Shown here piece after piece: positions 22,332-32,606 of a stretch of 64,000 bases of DNA. The stretch covers positions 620,001-684,000 of the forward strand of contig NC_016522.1 in the NCBI RefSeq assembly GCF_000236905.1. Direction: 5' to 3'. Within the stretch, counting starts at the first letter, position 1. Each line of letters begins with the position of its first letter. Source of the DNA: Tetrapisispora phaffii CBS 4417 (Eukaryota > Ascomycota > Saccharomycetes > Saccharomycetales > Saccharomycetaceae). The translations under genes and the position numbers were made by a program. Below the pieces are notes generated by a model. It did no database searches. It was not told the DNA's origin and was given only the letters and a program-made list of their open reading frames with translations.

Positions 22332-24833
22332 ATGCCAATTAAAACTTTAGAATCTTATTTGTTTGAAAGAGGTTTGGTTGGATCATATCCAATTGACATC
22401 TTGAAAAATGCTACTATTGGTATTGATGTTAACCATTATTTATCAAGAATAATCAATAATAAAAAGAATAATCAATTAACTGATGCAATTGGTGAATTCT
22501 TACCAAACAATTTAAATCACTTTTTAGAGAACGATTTAAAAATATTTGAAGAGAATAAAATCACTCCAATCTTTGTCTTCAATGGTTTATTAACAGTTAA
22601 CCAAGCTGAATACCATCACTCAAATGCTAGATTTAATGAAGGTGCTGTCAATAATTTGGAAGATATTAACACTAACATCTTCTTCAACAAATTCAAGATT
22701 TCTAACCATAGAGATAAAGCTTGGAGATCATATGAATATTCTGTAAAAAAAAATCAAGAAACGTATATAGATCAACCAGTGGTTCCACATTTAAGTGAAA
22801 ACTTTAACTACGCTAATAACATTAACTTTTCAACAAATTTGAAGAATTATTTGATTAGATTTTTCATTGAACGTAAAATTAGTTACCAAGTTGCTCCATA
22901 TTCATCTTGGTTGCAGTTATCATATCTTTATGACTCTGAATTCATTGATATAATCTATGGGCCCACTGATTGTTTAATGTTACCGAACATGGAAAAATTC
23001 ATTATTGGTATGGAATTCTTAAACAAAGAATTTAGATTTATCGATAAAACTAAGATTTTGAAGGATTTGGATCTAACGAATGACGAATTTGTTGACATAG
23101 CAATGGTGCTTGGTAATGACCTACAACCTTTGACTTTACCTCCTTTAAATACTATTAATCTTCCAACAAATAAAATGCCAAATTCTTCAAACAATGGTTC
23201 TAATATCAATACCAATGCGATAGTTGATATGGCTATTGACATGGTATATAATACTGGTACAAATTTTTACGTTTACCAATTGAACAACCTATTACAGGAT
23301 AATAATAAAAAAAATTTACAATTTTATCAAAGAGGTTATTCGTCATTGAAAAACATGCCTGTTCTCCAAGCAAACGGTAAAGTCCAACTTTATTCGAGTG
23401 AAAGTGTTCTAAATGCGAGAGATTTGGATAAAAAGAAAAATAAATCAACTGAAACTGGAAGTAAACAAATTACTGCTGACAAACAATTAACAACTCAATA
23501 TGAAATTCCAAATGACGTTTACGATTTTATAGGACAACAATTACCTGCTGAATATTATTTCTATCAATCAATTGGTTTACTCGATACTAAATTACTTGAG
23601 ACATTAACTTCAGGATTCTACTATGAAGATATCCCATTTAGCGGTGTCCCAACAAAATCTTATAAACAATTGATTAAAAAATCTGCAGAAGTTTTCAAAG
23701 ACCTAGAGATTGGACTTTTAACTTCTCCTATAAATAGATATTATCAAATTAAAACCATAAAGGCCATTATATATAATAATGTCTCTGGAGAAAACCCGGA
23801 TGAAATTCAGTTAACAAATAAGGTGACTCCACCGACCTTCGATAAAATAAATAAAATTGTTGTTAAAACCAAGACTAATCAACAATTTACTATCAAATCA
23901 TTTGTTAAACTGTTATCCAACTCAAAAGATCTCACAAAAGATTTTACATCTGAAATTGTACTATTTCCGAATACAGTTTCAAGCGAAGATAAGTTAAATG
24001 TAGCCTTCGATCTACTGGCAACTAATTTATTGAGAACTCTCTGTCTATTAGGTATTTTTGAATATGATGTGAAAGCCAAATCACTAGAACCTACCAAATG
24101 GGGTAAACTGTTATTGAACTTTCCTCATTTAAACATTACCGAAACAAACTATTCTGCATTGTTAGTTTTAATGATTTTCATAAAATTAAACGTCTTACCA
24201 TTTACAGATAGTTTAGAAACAACAGCGGTTTCGACATTATCAAATGCAACTTTACGTTCATATCCTGTTGAGAGTTCATATATAGATATATTATCACGTC
24301 TATTGACATTGTATCAGATTGGATTAGAAAATTCTAGCAATGACTCAAGTAATAATTCTAATTATCATGGCCCAATTGATAGATCATCTTTGATTGTCAA
24401 GGATCACTTTGATTACATTAACAATAATTTAAAAGAACTATTCCAATCTGTTTTGGTTGCATCATTGGCATCTGGCGAATTCAATAGATTATCATTGAAG
24501 GGAAATACAGCTTGGCAATCTGAAATTATTGCCAGATTACCATTCAATGAAGAAAATACAAATACAATTATGTCAATGATGTGGGAATATTTCTTACAGA
24601 AATATTTACACAACGGTAACACCAAAACGGATGCTTTAGCTTTTGTTTCCACAGAATTCAAGACTTTGAAAATAACCACTGAAATTGATGAAAAATTCAA
24701 TGATTCTCTAAAGTTCTTAAAAGAGGTTTTAGTTTTATCAAAAGAATTAAATGAATCCAATTTAATGAATTCAAAAGAGTACGAAATAATTGGAAAGTCT
24801 TTGGAATTTGCCGAAAAGGCTTTGTCTTCTTAA
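22332..24833 (+). CDS. MKT1: Post-transcriptional regulator Mkt1
   Basis: Cytoplasmic protein with an XPG/FEN nuclease-like fold that works with Pbp1 in translational control of mRNAs such as HO. It has 833 residues (830 in yeast). The N-terminus MPIKTLESYLFERGLVGSYP and the following IGIDVNHYLSRIIN are the XPG-N region; the internal region near 200-260 (IDIIYGPTDCLMLPNMEKFI, then LTNDEFVDIAMVLGNDL) is XPG-I-like. The C-terminal half (MKT1 N and C domains) contains PTKWGKLLLNFPHLN and LALIFS-type helices through FLQKYLHNGNTKTDALAFVS. END3 follows in convergent orientation as in S. cerevisiae (YNL085W-YNL084C). I did not try to judge nuclease activity; the yeast protein lacks proven activity. 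Confidence 0.95.
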   Translation: MPIKTLESYLFERGLVGSYPIDILKNATIGIDVNHYLSRIINNKKNNQLTDAIGEFLPNNLNHFLENDLKIFEENKITPIFVFNGLLTVNQAEYHHSNARFNEGAVNNLEDINTNIFFNKFKISNHRDKAWRSYEYSVKKNQETYIDQPVVPHLSENFNYANNINFSTNLKNYLIRFFIERKISYQVAPYSSWLQLSYLYDSEFIDIIYGPTDCLMLPNMEKFIIGMEFLNKEFRFIDKTKILKDLDLTNDEFVDIAMVLGNDLQPLTLPPLNTINLPTNKMPNSSNNGSNINTNAIVDMAIDMVYNTGTNFYVYQLNNLLQDNNKKNLQFYQRGYSSLKNMPVLQANGKVQLYSSESVLNARDLDKKKNKSTETGSKQITADKQLTTQYEIPNDVYDFIGQQLPAEYYFYQSIGLLDTKLLETLTSGFYYEDIPFSGVPTKSYKQLIKKSAEVFKDLEIGLLTSPINRYYQIKTIKAIIYNNVSGENPDEIQLTNKVTPPTFDKINKIVVKTKTNQQFTIKSFVKLLSNSKDLTKDFTSEIVLFPNTVSSEDKLNVAFDLLATNLLRTLCLLGIFEYDVKAKSLEPTKWGKLLLNFPHLNITETNYSALLVLMIFIKLNVLPFTDSLETTAVSTLSNATLRSYPVESSYIDILSRLLTLYQIGLENSSNDSSNNSNYHGPIDRSSLIVKDHFDYINNNLKELFQSVLVASLASGEFNRLSLKGNTAWQSEIIARLPFNEENTNTIMSMMWEYFLQKYLHNGNTKTDALAFVSTEFKTLKITTEIDEKFNDSLKFLKEVLVLSKELNESNLMNSKEYEIIGKSLEFAEKALSS

Positions 24834-25052
24834 TAGATAAATACATTTGATACATCATTGAAACCTAAAACATTATAATTACTGTATTTGAACTGTATAT
24901 ATTTAAATAAAATATACAATTGAATGTTATGAGTTTAGGATAATATGCATAATATTTTTATTTTTTTTATTTCAAAATACACATGATATACATCCTGCTA
25001 TATATTAACCATTAATATCTATGTAAATCGGTTTCAACAAAGGTAAAAGTAA

Positions 25053-26216
25053 TTATTGGTTATGAGATTGGATTTGCTGATTCAATTGATCCAATTCACT
25101 TTTCTTATCTGATAAGTAAGATTCTAAAATATCAACTTGACTTTCTAAATTAGATAAATCATCTCTTACACTGTTTAGATTTGTTGGAGTTTTTGGAGTT
25201 TTGTTATTTAAATTCCTTTGATATTGTAATTCTTTATAATTTAACAATTCTTGTAATTGTGCTTTTATTTGTGTTGTGTTCGTTTGTTTAGAGACTTCTT
25301 CTTTTACTCTCATTAATTCTATATCTAACAATTGCAGTTCTTTCTCCAGAGAATTTATATCATTTGGATTACCTCTTGGAATCTCATTCAAAGTAATAGC
25401 TTCCCGATTGTTGTTTATAGTTATATCATTTGTCCTCTGCAAAGTAGTGTTGTTACTAGATGCCGAAGTTTGGACACGAGCAGGTGTTTTAATGGCACTT
25501 GATCTTGTTAAATCATTTTGAGATGAAGAAATATTGTAGTCAATTTGCTTTTTATTAATTACGCTTTCCAAATTTGTTGGATATTCACTTGGAATCAAAG
25601 CTCCAACATCATTTCGTTGTCTTAAAATGTGGATGAAATATAATGCTGGATCTTTATTTATAGAGGCGGAACTCGATGGATTCACCAACGTCCATGCTTT
25701 ATTTATATCCGATGTACCTATATTAAAGAACTTATTTTTCAATGCATCTGATATTGATTGTAAAGTATAGGTACCATCTGTGTTCATTTGAATGGATGAT
25801 ATTAAATTGTCATAGAATGTTTTATCCTCTGGAGAAATGTACCAATCAATTTGTGGCAGGTCATTAGCCTTTGGCAATTCGATATTTTCCTCTTGTTTCA
25901 GCTTCTTTCTCTCTTTAACCAATTTCGCCTTGCTTCCTGGCACCAGCCAATCCGGCAATTCATCAGGTACACTAGATATGTTTTTATTGACCAAATCAAA
26001 GATCAATCTCATACAAATAACAAACTCTTCGAAATCTAAATTGTCATCGTCATCGATATCGGCAAGAAACCAAATCTGATTAAGTATCGATGAATCCAGT
26101 TTAGAATTATATAACATTGGTAACACTTGATCATGATCGACCTTGTTATCAACAGGTTTTAAACCTGTGAAAATTTGCCAATATTTCTTGATCTCAAATT
26201 GTTCCAGTTTTGGCAT
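25053..26216 (-). CDS. END3: Endocytic EH-domain protein End3
   Basis: Component of the Pan1-Sla1-End3 coat complex needed for actin-dependent endocytosis and cell wall organisation. From the chosen start MPKLEQFEIKKYWQIF it has 387 residues; yeast End3 has 349 and begins with the same residues. The frame runs four codons further to 26228, but that extension does not match the family. Seen: first EH domain at about 1-95 with the EF-hand loop DIDDDDNLDFEEF, the PDELPDWLVPGSKAKL linker, a second, degenerate EH domain at about 120-220 (INKAWTLV, FIHILRQRNDVGA), and a C-terminal coiled coil from about 285 (LEKELQLLDIELMRVKEEV, LESQVDILESYLSDKKSEL). Convergent with MKT1, spacing 219 bases. Confidence 0.95.
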   Translation of the reverse strand: MPKLEQFEIKKYWQIFTGLKPVDNKVDHDQVLPMLYNSKLDSSILNQIWFLADIDDDDNLDFEEFVICMRLIFDLVNKNISSVPDELPDWLVPGSKAKLVKERKKLKQEENIELPKANDLPQIDWYISPEDKTFYDNLISSIQMNTDGTYTLQSISDALKNKFFNIGTSDINKAWTLVNPSSSASINKDPALYFIHILRQRNDVGALIPSEYPTNLESVINKKQIDYNISSSQNDLTRSSAIKTPARVQTSASSNNTTLQRTNDITINNNREAITLNEIPRGNPNDINSLEKELQLLDIELMRVKEEVSKQTNTTQIKAQLQELLNYKELQYQRNLNNKTPKTPTNLNSVRDDLSNLESQVDILESYLSDKKSELDQLNQQIQSHNQ

Positions 26217-26524
26217 CACTAATTGCAATTGGCCCTTGTTCAGCTTCTAATTAATAAACAATCTCCTGTTAACAAAAATGATTACAATTTCAAATAGATC
26301 TCCATATTTGTAAATAGATATAGCTACAAATCAGTTTTTAAATTAATATTGCTATTAATTAATTATGTTTCTTAACTTCATGCACTTTTCCAATTAACAG
26401 AATTCGTAATATGTGTGAACCGGGAAATACATCAGTAAACGCTATAGGGGTGCGTGTACGTTAAGTTCTGAAAAATGTAGTTAGAAACCTAATCGAACCA
26501 TAATACCCGGCCACAGCAGCGTAG

Positions 26525-26537
26525 ATCATTGCGTACG
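26525..26537. promoter_or_regulatory. Abf1 site in END3 promoter
   Basis: ATCATTGCGTACG is a full match to the Abf1 consensus RTCAYTNNNNACG. It lies about 310 bases before the END3 start, in a gap of 671 bases (26217-26887) with no gene. A partial Reb1-like TACCCGG lies just upstream near 26502. Confidence 0.6.
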
Positions 26538-26887
26538 TACAAGAAGCATTGCTACATCATAAAAGAGAATGTTGATGCCACTATAGATACAACACTGTCA
26601 TTAACATTACATGAACAAGAGCCCTGGTTCAACACGCTACAAATTTGACTTAATTCTGTATCAATTGATGCTATTCTATCAAGCTTTACCCATTTCAATC
26701 GTTGCAAAAAAGTGGGAAGTTTCCATACATATAAAATTTATATTGTTAAATATTATTTACATATAAATTTCGATTCTTTATTTACAGGTGACTTCTTTAA
26801 AAATTGAATATAAAAGGAAAATAATACTTATTATTATATCTGCACAATGAGTTGGGTGGATATATACTCTCCCCATGCCATACATAT

Positions 26888-27253
26888 CTAGCCTCTTCTA
26901 TCTATTTTGTTCAGTTTTCTTGCAGTTTTGGCGTTATTTCTTGTGTTTTGACCTCTTGCAGGTAGTCCCAAAGTATGTCTCATACCTCTATAAGAACCTA
27001 TCTTCTTCAATCGTTGGATATTATCCTTCACGACCGCTCTTGCATCACCTTCTATTGTCATATTAGACAATTCACTAGTTATGCTCATTACTTGTGGTTC
27101 TGATAATTGGTGCATTCTCATCCATGGATAGAATCCTAGCTTTGAGCATAATTTTTCCGATGTTTTTGTACCAATACCATAGAATTTAGATGCTAATGCA
27201 ATTTTAATGACCTCTTTCCCTTTGAAAGCTTTCCCTAAAATATGAACAACCAT
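26888..27253 (-). CDS. SWS2: Mitochondrial small-subunit ribosomal protein uS13m (Sws2)
   Basis: Mitochondrial ribosomal protein of the bacterial S13 family, at the head of the small subunit. It has 121 residues and begins [20 protein letters not shown], nearly the same as yeast Sws2. The helix-turn-helix [20 protein letters not shown] and the basic [20 protein letters not shown] are intact. The gene stops after KIDRRG, whereas yeast Sws2 (143 residues) runs on for about 22 residues; bacterial S13 proteins also end near here, so the shorter form may be functional. A Reb1 site lies upstream. The gene is the first of the block that mixes YNL and YIL order. Confidence 0.93.
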   Translation of the reverse strand: MVVHILGKAFKGKEVIKIALASKFYGIGTKTSEKLCSKLGFYPWMRMHQLSEPQVMSITSELSNMTIEGDARAVVKDNIQRLKKIGSYRGMRHTLGLPARGQNTRNNAKTARKLNKIDRRG

Positions 27254-27898
27254 GATCTTATAAAACTTTGTTCAAGGTCTTACCACAGGACTACAGATAT
27301 TGAAAAGCGCTAGATTTCAAATTCTTTAGAAAGTGGTTACGATGGATCTTCAAATGAGGAAAAGCAATAACTATATATTTACCATGTACTATAACGACTA
27401 TAAATTATATATCCATTAGTCTAATCTGTGACCAGTTCTACAATATCTTTCTACACCAATTCAAGATTATAAAAGTGTTCGTATTTTAAAGACTGACGCC
27501 CGGGTAACACATTCAGTCAAGAGAGATGATATAACAATACTTTAAGATCAGTGGTATAAGAATGAGATCAATGCCTTTAATTAACATGAAATATCATGTG
27601 AGATATGTCGAATAATCACTGAAGCATTTGTTCGTGTCATTAGTGGCCAAATCAAAGAAACACACACACACACAAACACATTCCTTTAGAGGACCCCTTT
27701 TAATGAAGGACGAACGGCTAAGTGTTGATTATAAATGTTTAATAGTGATTGGTATTTATTTGTTATATATAGAATTTATATAGTATATACATATATACTA
27801 TATGTACACCTTCAGCGCACATGTATATATCTATAGTGAGTGTAGTTATCTAGAAACAATGAGTAAAAACCACAACAATAATGGAAAGGTATTATTGA
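27254..27898. other. Tropomyosin-SWS2 intergenic region with CA repeat
   Basis: This is 645 bases with no gene seen. It holds the SWS2 promoter with a Reb1 site and a short (CA)n run near 27660-27682. EOS1, expected here from S. cerevisiae YNL080C, is absent. Confidence 0.55.
27500..27507. promoter_or_regulatory. Reb1 site in SWS2 promoter
   Basis: Exact CCGGGTAA, about 250 bases before the SWS2 start; a general regulatory factor site. Confidence 0.65.
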
Positions 27899-28384
27899 TT
27901 ATAAGTTTTCTAAAGAAGCAGCAAATTCATCCAATTCTTTCTTTGCTTGTTCATATTTTTCAGATAATTCTTCGTGTTTTCTTTCCCAATCGTCTCTTTC
28001 TTCCTCCAATGCAGCTACTTTTCTTTCTAATTGTTCAGACTTCAAATCAGTTTCTCTTAATTTTTCAATAGCTTCTTTTAGTTTAGAATCACTTTCTTCT
28101 AATTCTTCTTCTAATTGTTGATTTTTCTTTAAGAAAGTCTCATTGTTGGACTTCAAATTGTCTGAGTCTTCTAAGACTTGTTTGGAATCAGTCAATTTGT
28201 TTTCTAAAGTTTCTAATTCAGCTTCCAAATTTTCATTCTTGGTTGACAAAGATTTAATTTCATTTTCTTTATCAGTATTGTCTTGTTCGATGACCTTGTA
28301 TTGTTCTTTCAATTCCTCGTATTTTTCTTGCCATTGCTCAGCTTCCAATTTCAAATTGCTTAACTTCTCTCTAACTTTATCCAT
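27899..28384 (-). CDS. TPM1: Tropomyosin (Tpm1/Tpm2 type)
   Basis: Actin-filament-binding coiled coil that stabilises actin cables for formin-built tracks and polarised secretion. It has 161 residues, the length of yeast Tpm2; yeast Tpm1 has 199 because of an internal repeat. The start MDKVREKLSNLKLEAE and the end FAASLENL match yeast tropomyosins, and the whole protein is one continuous heptad coiled coil rich in Glu, Lys and Leu. The neighbours are SWS2 (YNL081C, the TPM1 side) and TMA108 (YIL137C, the TPM2 side), so synteny cannot separate TPM1 from TPM2; the length favours the unrepeated Tpm2 form. The symbol is therefore tentative. Confidence 0.93.
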   Translation of the reverse strand: MDKVREKLSNLKLEAEQWQEKYEELKEQYKVIEQDNTDKENEIKSLSTKNENLEAELETLENKLTDSKQVLEDSDNLKSNNETFLKKNQQLEEELEESDSKLKEAIEKLRETDLKSEQLERKVAALEEERDDWERKHEELSEKYEQAKKELDEFAASLENL

Positions 28385-28584
28385 CTTTTAAATTACTATC
28401 TTATTCTATTGATATATATATATATGCCTACTCCCAGTGATTACAATAACTAAACTATAAACAAATAAAAAATGAGTAGGTTATAGGAGCAACAGATCCT
28501 TATATAACCCAAAATAAGAATCATTAAATAAAAAACAAAAACAATTAGAGGCAAAGAATAAATATAAATACGATATTGATAGCT

Positions 28585-28628
28585 GATTCAGATTTGTTTA
28601 AATGTTAACACTTAAACAAATCTGAATC
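28585..28628. repeat. 44-bp near-perfect palindrome upstream of tropomyosin
   Basis: Two 22-base halves (28585-28606 and 28607-28628) are reverse complements with only one mismatch (28602 against 28611) and no spacer. The centre is GTTAAC. The arm starts GATTCAGATTTGTTTAA. It lies 200 bases upstream of the tropomyosin start, in the 860-base gap before TMA108, which has no other gene. A cruciform, a dimeric protein site or the trace of an insertion are possible. Confidence 0.9.
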
Positions 28629-29244
28629 TGTATGTGTGTATTGTACATATTGCAATTGAATATTAACTGGAATATCGTTACAACACAGATTTGTACCATG
28701 GTATTATTGAAACATCACCGCATAAAGCAAAAAAAAAAGTACGAAAACAAGAAAGTAACAACAGTACGAAATTGCGAAATGACAACGAAAACACAAAGTT
28801 TATAATATCAATTTGCTGAGAAACTAAGTAAGAGACAGAGACAACGATTTAAGAAATTTCAATTTCACCAAATTGAGATACACCAACGACCAACCACCAA
28901 CGATTAACCATTAGCTATCAATAGTCAGAGCACTATGGTAAGAGTGTGTAGTTGTGCTGAATATTTTTTTTTGATTTGATTTGATTTGTTTTTGATTCGT
29001 TTGACGATAGTGAGAGAGTAAAAAGGTATTTCGTCTATACAAATGACCGTTTCGTGATGGTACAGTATAAGCCTTTTGAATTTTTGTGGATGAAATGCAT
29101 TTGTTGTAGGTAGATTGAAAATGGCTTAGTTTTGATGTTAATGTAATATGGTGTGTGCAGCGTATCCTTTCAAACGAAGTGCGCTCGTATGTATGTACAC
29201 GTGATTAGTAATCTGTATAATTATATCAGATAGTATATATATAC
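28629..29244. other. TMA108-tropomyosin intergenic region
   Basis: About 600 bases with no gene seen. A short GATTT tandem repeat lies near 28973-28989, after a run of T. The region serves as distal tropomyosin promoter and TMA108 3' end. Confidence 0.5.
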
Positions 29245-32139
29245 TTACAATACTTTATTTAAGTCTTCAATGATCAATTTCTGTGAGTTTATCTCAGCTG
29301 TAGCTAAAGAATAATAGCTGATGAAATCAATTCCTAGTGAATTGCCTTTAAATCTGGTCAGTTTGTCAACAAACGATTTCTTGTTGTTCACTATTTGGAA
29401 TACAATTAATGAAATGTTTTTAATTGTATTCTTTAATTTCATGCCTATCTTGATCCAATTTGGAAGGTTTGTGAGATACCATTCTTCAATTGATTTAATA
29501 TTCTTCTCGTTTGCATCTCCATCACCACCGTTGCTATTATAATTAATACCAATTAAAATATATTCAATGTTCATACTACCAATATGTTCGTTAATATATC
29601 TTAAATTACGCTCCATTAATTCTTCTTTGCTGGTGAATCCAATATTTTCAAGGATTGAATTCTTAATGAATTGGAAGTTAATCTCATATTTGTTTAGATT
29701 ATCGGAATTCTCAATTAAATGTTGAAGAATTTCTTTATTACTTTCACTTGTTTCATCCATCACATTAATTAACTTCTTCCATTGTTTTAATGAGGTCATA
29801 TTACTACAATAAACTGTCAAAATACTATTCACTAACTCAATTGGAATGCATTGCTTAGGTCCATTTAACATCTTTTGGAAATAGGTGTCACATTTCTTAA
29901 TAATTGTCCCATGTTGTCTATTTAAAAACATTATTTGTGACATACATTCTAATTGTTCAGTTGAGACATTTTCTTTTATCTTTGAAAAGTCTTTTGGCCA
30001 ATCGATCTTATTCATGAATGGAATAAATATTTCAGAAGTTAACGTCTGTGAAATTTTATCCATCGATACATTCTTGAACGTTCTTTCGTAACGATCTATC
30101 TTTTGTATGATATCTAAACCAACATTTAACCCGTACCAATACACACTAGTTTCGTCAAGTTGGATCTCAGGACTGCATAATGTCCTTAATATTTTAAATA
30201 GTCCATCAAAATGAATTGGCTTTTGATATTTTTCATCACCAATGAATGACTTGATGTCTTTCATAATAGTAAATAAATCAACACCATTCAATTTATTAGC
30301 AAGTAATTGCTTACAAATACTGTCATACAGAGTTTCACTTTCATAGGAAACCTTGTAGTAACCTTGACCATTATGGTTTAATAAAACTAAGTCTTTCTTG
30401 CCATTAATGATCAAAGTTCTGTCAGTAAATAAGACGTTGTTTCTGTCTTCACTTCCATCTTCATTTAAGATAAATAATGGGATGTGATAAGGAATATCCT
30501 CAATTTCGTCTTGCTCACCATGATAATATCTATGTTGAGTTAACTTATAAGAAATTTCATTATTGCCATCAGTCTCAACCTCAACATGAACAATTGGTAC
30601 ACCTTGTAATCTACTCCAAGAAGCAAAATAATTTGCAATATTGGCGGACTTCAAAGTTGAACCCACTTGTGTCCACATATCCATTGGCTTTATGGAGTGC
30701 GTATGATTTTTTTCATCATTGATAAACGTTTGGATACCTTTTTTCAATAACTCATCACCAATGGTCAATTGTAACGATCTTAAAATTGCAATACCCTTTG
30801 CATAAGAATGGGCATTAAAGACATCACTAGTCTCGATAATTTCAGAATTCATCGAACGTTTTGATTGTTCGATGATACTTAAGATGGAAGGATTGCTGAT
30901 TTCATTTTCCATTGTTATATACATGTGCTGCTGCAAATATGCGTTCGAGGTCCAGTAGCTTGGCGAATCGCCAGTTTCTGTCAATAAGACACTAGCCAAC
31001 CAAGTTGCAAATGATTCATTAAACCATAGGTATTCCCAAGATTCATAAGTGATAAAATTACCAAACCACTGATGAACAAGTTCGTGAACAATTAATTGTT
31101 GACATTGTTCTCTAATATTATCATTCGCTAAGGCCTGGGGTGGTAAAGTTAAATGGTTCATTAAAATGGAAACCATACCGAAGTTTTCCATAGCCATATC
31201 AGATAGAAATGGTAATAAAACAAAATCCAATTTATCTAAAGGATACTCCTTATTGAAATAATTTTCTAGTAATGGTAAATATTTCTGTATAGTATCTAGG
31301 GTAAATACTGTGAAATCGATATTATCTGGAGCATAAACACATAATGGAATTTTTTTCTTTGAAATAGGCATTTCAACTTCAGACTTGATAAAATCAAAAT
31401 CACCAGCAGCAAAACCAAACACAGAAGTACTCATTAATGGTGTTGTTTTGAAAGTCGTCACTGTTCTTCCAGATTTTAATTTCTCTTCAGATTTAATTCC
31501 AGTATTAGAAATAGTCTTGAATTGACTTGGAGTTTCCAAAGTTAATTGGAATGAAGTTTTAATAGATGGCTCGTCGACACATGGAAAAATAGTTTTTGCA
31601 TATGAAGGTTGGCAATGGGTAGAAATAATAACATTATCAGCAATTGATGATTCACTTGATTGTTTCATAAAATTCGTCTTAAATATACCATAGGTCTTAT
31701 CCTCATGAGTCTTGATAATTTTGACAGTGGCATCATACTCAATATGGAGGAAAAAATGATTATCTTTAAAGGGGATTGCCTCTTCACTATTTAAGGTTAA
31801 TAAATTTGTATTTACATCTTCTTTCCATTTTAAAAGTAATTTCTTGTTACTGTCTTCATCTACAATAAAAGCATTTGCAATTTTTAAATCTTTTGAATGT
31901 AATCTAAATTGCTTTAAATCTTCTTTTGCCGAAGCCACCATCTTATCATTTTTACTCATAGTAATTTTAATTGAACTTTTAGCAGTAACACTATTTGGCT
32001 CTAAATTCAATTTAATCTCATAATGAGATGGTAAAACTGGATTATCAAGAGTAAGTAAGCTCATGCCATTAGTTATTGCTTGAACAGACATTGTTGGATA
32101 ATCTGTGTGGTTCTTTTGTATAATTGACTCACTTATCAA
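29245..32139 (-). CDS. TMA108: Ribosome-associated M1 metalloprotease-like protein Tma108
   Basis: M1-family aminopeptidase-like protein. Yeast Tma108 binds nascent chains on ribosomes and is found with specific mRNAs. It has 964 residues; starting at the second Met (base 32091) it would be 948, near the yeast length of 946. The zinc site is intact: HELVHQWFGNF with the downstream NESFATWLA (HEXXH-18-E). The substrate motif, usually GAMEN or GGMEN, reads MAMENFGMV, so the first glycine is replaced and the usual Trp is Phe. The C-terminal ERAP1-like helical domain is long and diverged. The assignment to Tma108 rather than Aap1/Ape2 rests on the neighbour tropomyosin (YIL138C-YIL137C) and on the divergence. 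The exact start is uncertain. Confidence 0.87.
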   Translation of the reverse strand: MISESIIQKNHTDYPTMSVQAITNGMSLLTLDNPVLPSHYEIKLNLEPNSVTAKSSIKITMSKNDKMVASAKEDLKQFRLHSKDLKIANAFIVDEDSNKKLLLKWKEDVNTNLLTLNSEEAIPFKDNHFFLHIEYDATVKIIKTHEDKTYGIFKTNFMKQSSESSIADNVIISTHCQPSYAKTIFPCVDEPSIKTSFQLTLETPSQFKTISNTGIKSEEKLKSGRTVTTFKTTPLMSTSVFGFAAGDFDFIKSEVEMPISKKKIPLCVYAPDNIDFTVFTLDTIQKYLPLLENYFNKEYPLDKLDFVLLPFLSDMAMENFGMVSILMNHLTLPPQALANDNIREQCQQLIVHELVHQWFGNFITYESWEYLWFNESFATWLASVLLTETGDSPSYWTSNAYLQQHMYITMENEISNPSILSIIEQSKRSMNSEIIETSDVFNAHSYAKGIAILRSLQLTIGDELLKKGIQTFINDEKNHTHSIKPMDMWTQVGSTLKSANIANYFASWSRLQGVPIVHVEVETDGNNEISYKLTQHRYYHGEQDEIEDIPYHIPLFILNEDGSEDRNNVLFTDRTLIINGKKDLVLLNHNGQGYYKVSYESETLYDSICKQLLANKLNGVDLFTIMKDIKSFIGDEKYQKPIHFDGLFKILRTLCSPEIQLDETSVYWYGLNVGLDIIQKIDRYERTFKNVSMDKISQTLTSEIFIPFMNKIDWPKDFSKIKENVSTEQLECMSQIMFLNRQHGTIIKKCDTYFQKMLNGPKQCIPIELVNSILTVYCSNMTSLKQWKKLINVMDETSESNKEILQHLIENSDNLNKYEINFQFIKNSILENIGFTSKEELMERNLRYINEHIGSMNIEYILIGINYNSNGGDGDANEKNIKSIEEWYLTNLPNWIKIGMKLKNTIKNISLIVFQIVNNKKSFVDKLTRFKGNSLGIDFISYYSLATAEINSQKLIIEDLNKVL

Positions 32140-32606
32140 TAGAAAAATTTAAGTATCTATACTAATCAATGTAGTGGTATATACTTTATATCTTAAGAAA
32201 TCAACCTCCGATCGACAATCGATACTTAATTATTGTATATGACTATTTCTGTTTGATAGTGGTTATTAATTTTCAAATTAGTATGTATCAATTGATACAG
32301 TAACTATCAGTGACGTTAAATTAGAAAAAGTTAAAGGAAGAAAAATGAAAGAATAAGAAACTACGATGAGTTGTTCAAGTTTCAATATTACTAAAAATAA
32401 AAGGATCAAAAAAGCACCTATCATCAATTCGAATAGACCTTAATAATAGAAAATTAATTTCTCTAACTAGGAAAATAGTTATATTGATACCTGGCAAGTC
32501 AAAATTAGTATAACTAATTGCGCTGTGAATATTATAAGTAAGACAATAGTTTTCTTTTTACTATCATTTTTCGTTACACAATTAAGCTTTATTCTAACAT
32601 CTACAC
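32140..32606. other. Divergent TMA108-APJ1 promoter region
   Basis: 467 bases between divergent genes. No gene and no strong known motif was seen; it is AT-rich. NIS1 and OM45, found here on the two S. cerevisiae segments, are both absent. Confidence 0.5.

Noticed and set aside
27655..27685. CA-rich run considered as a telomerase RNA template
   Set aside because: It is a simple CA microsatellite without surrounding conserved telomerase RNA features.
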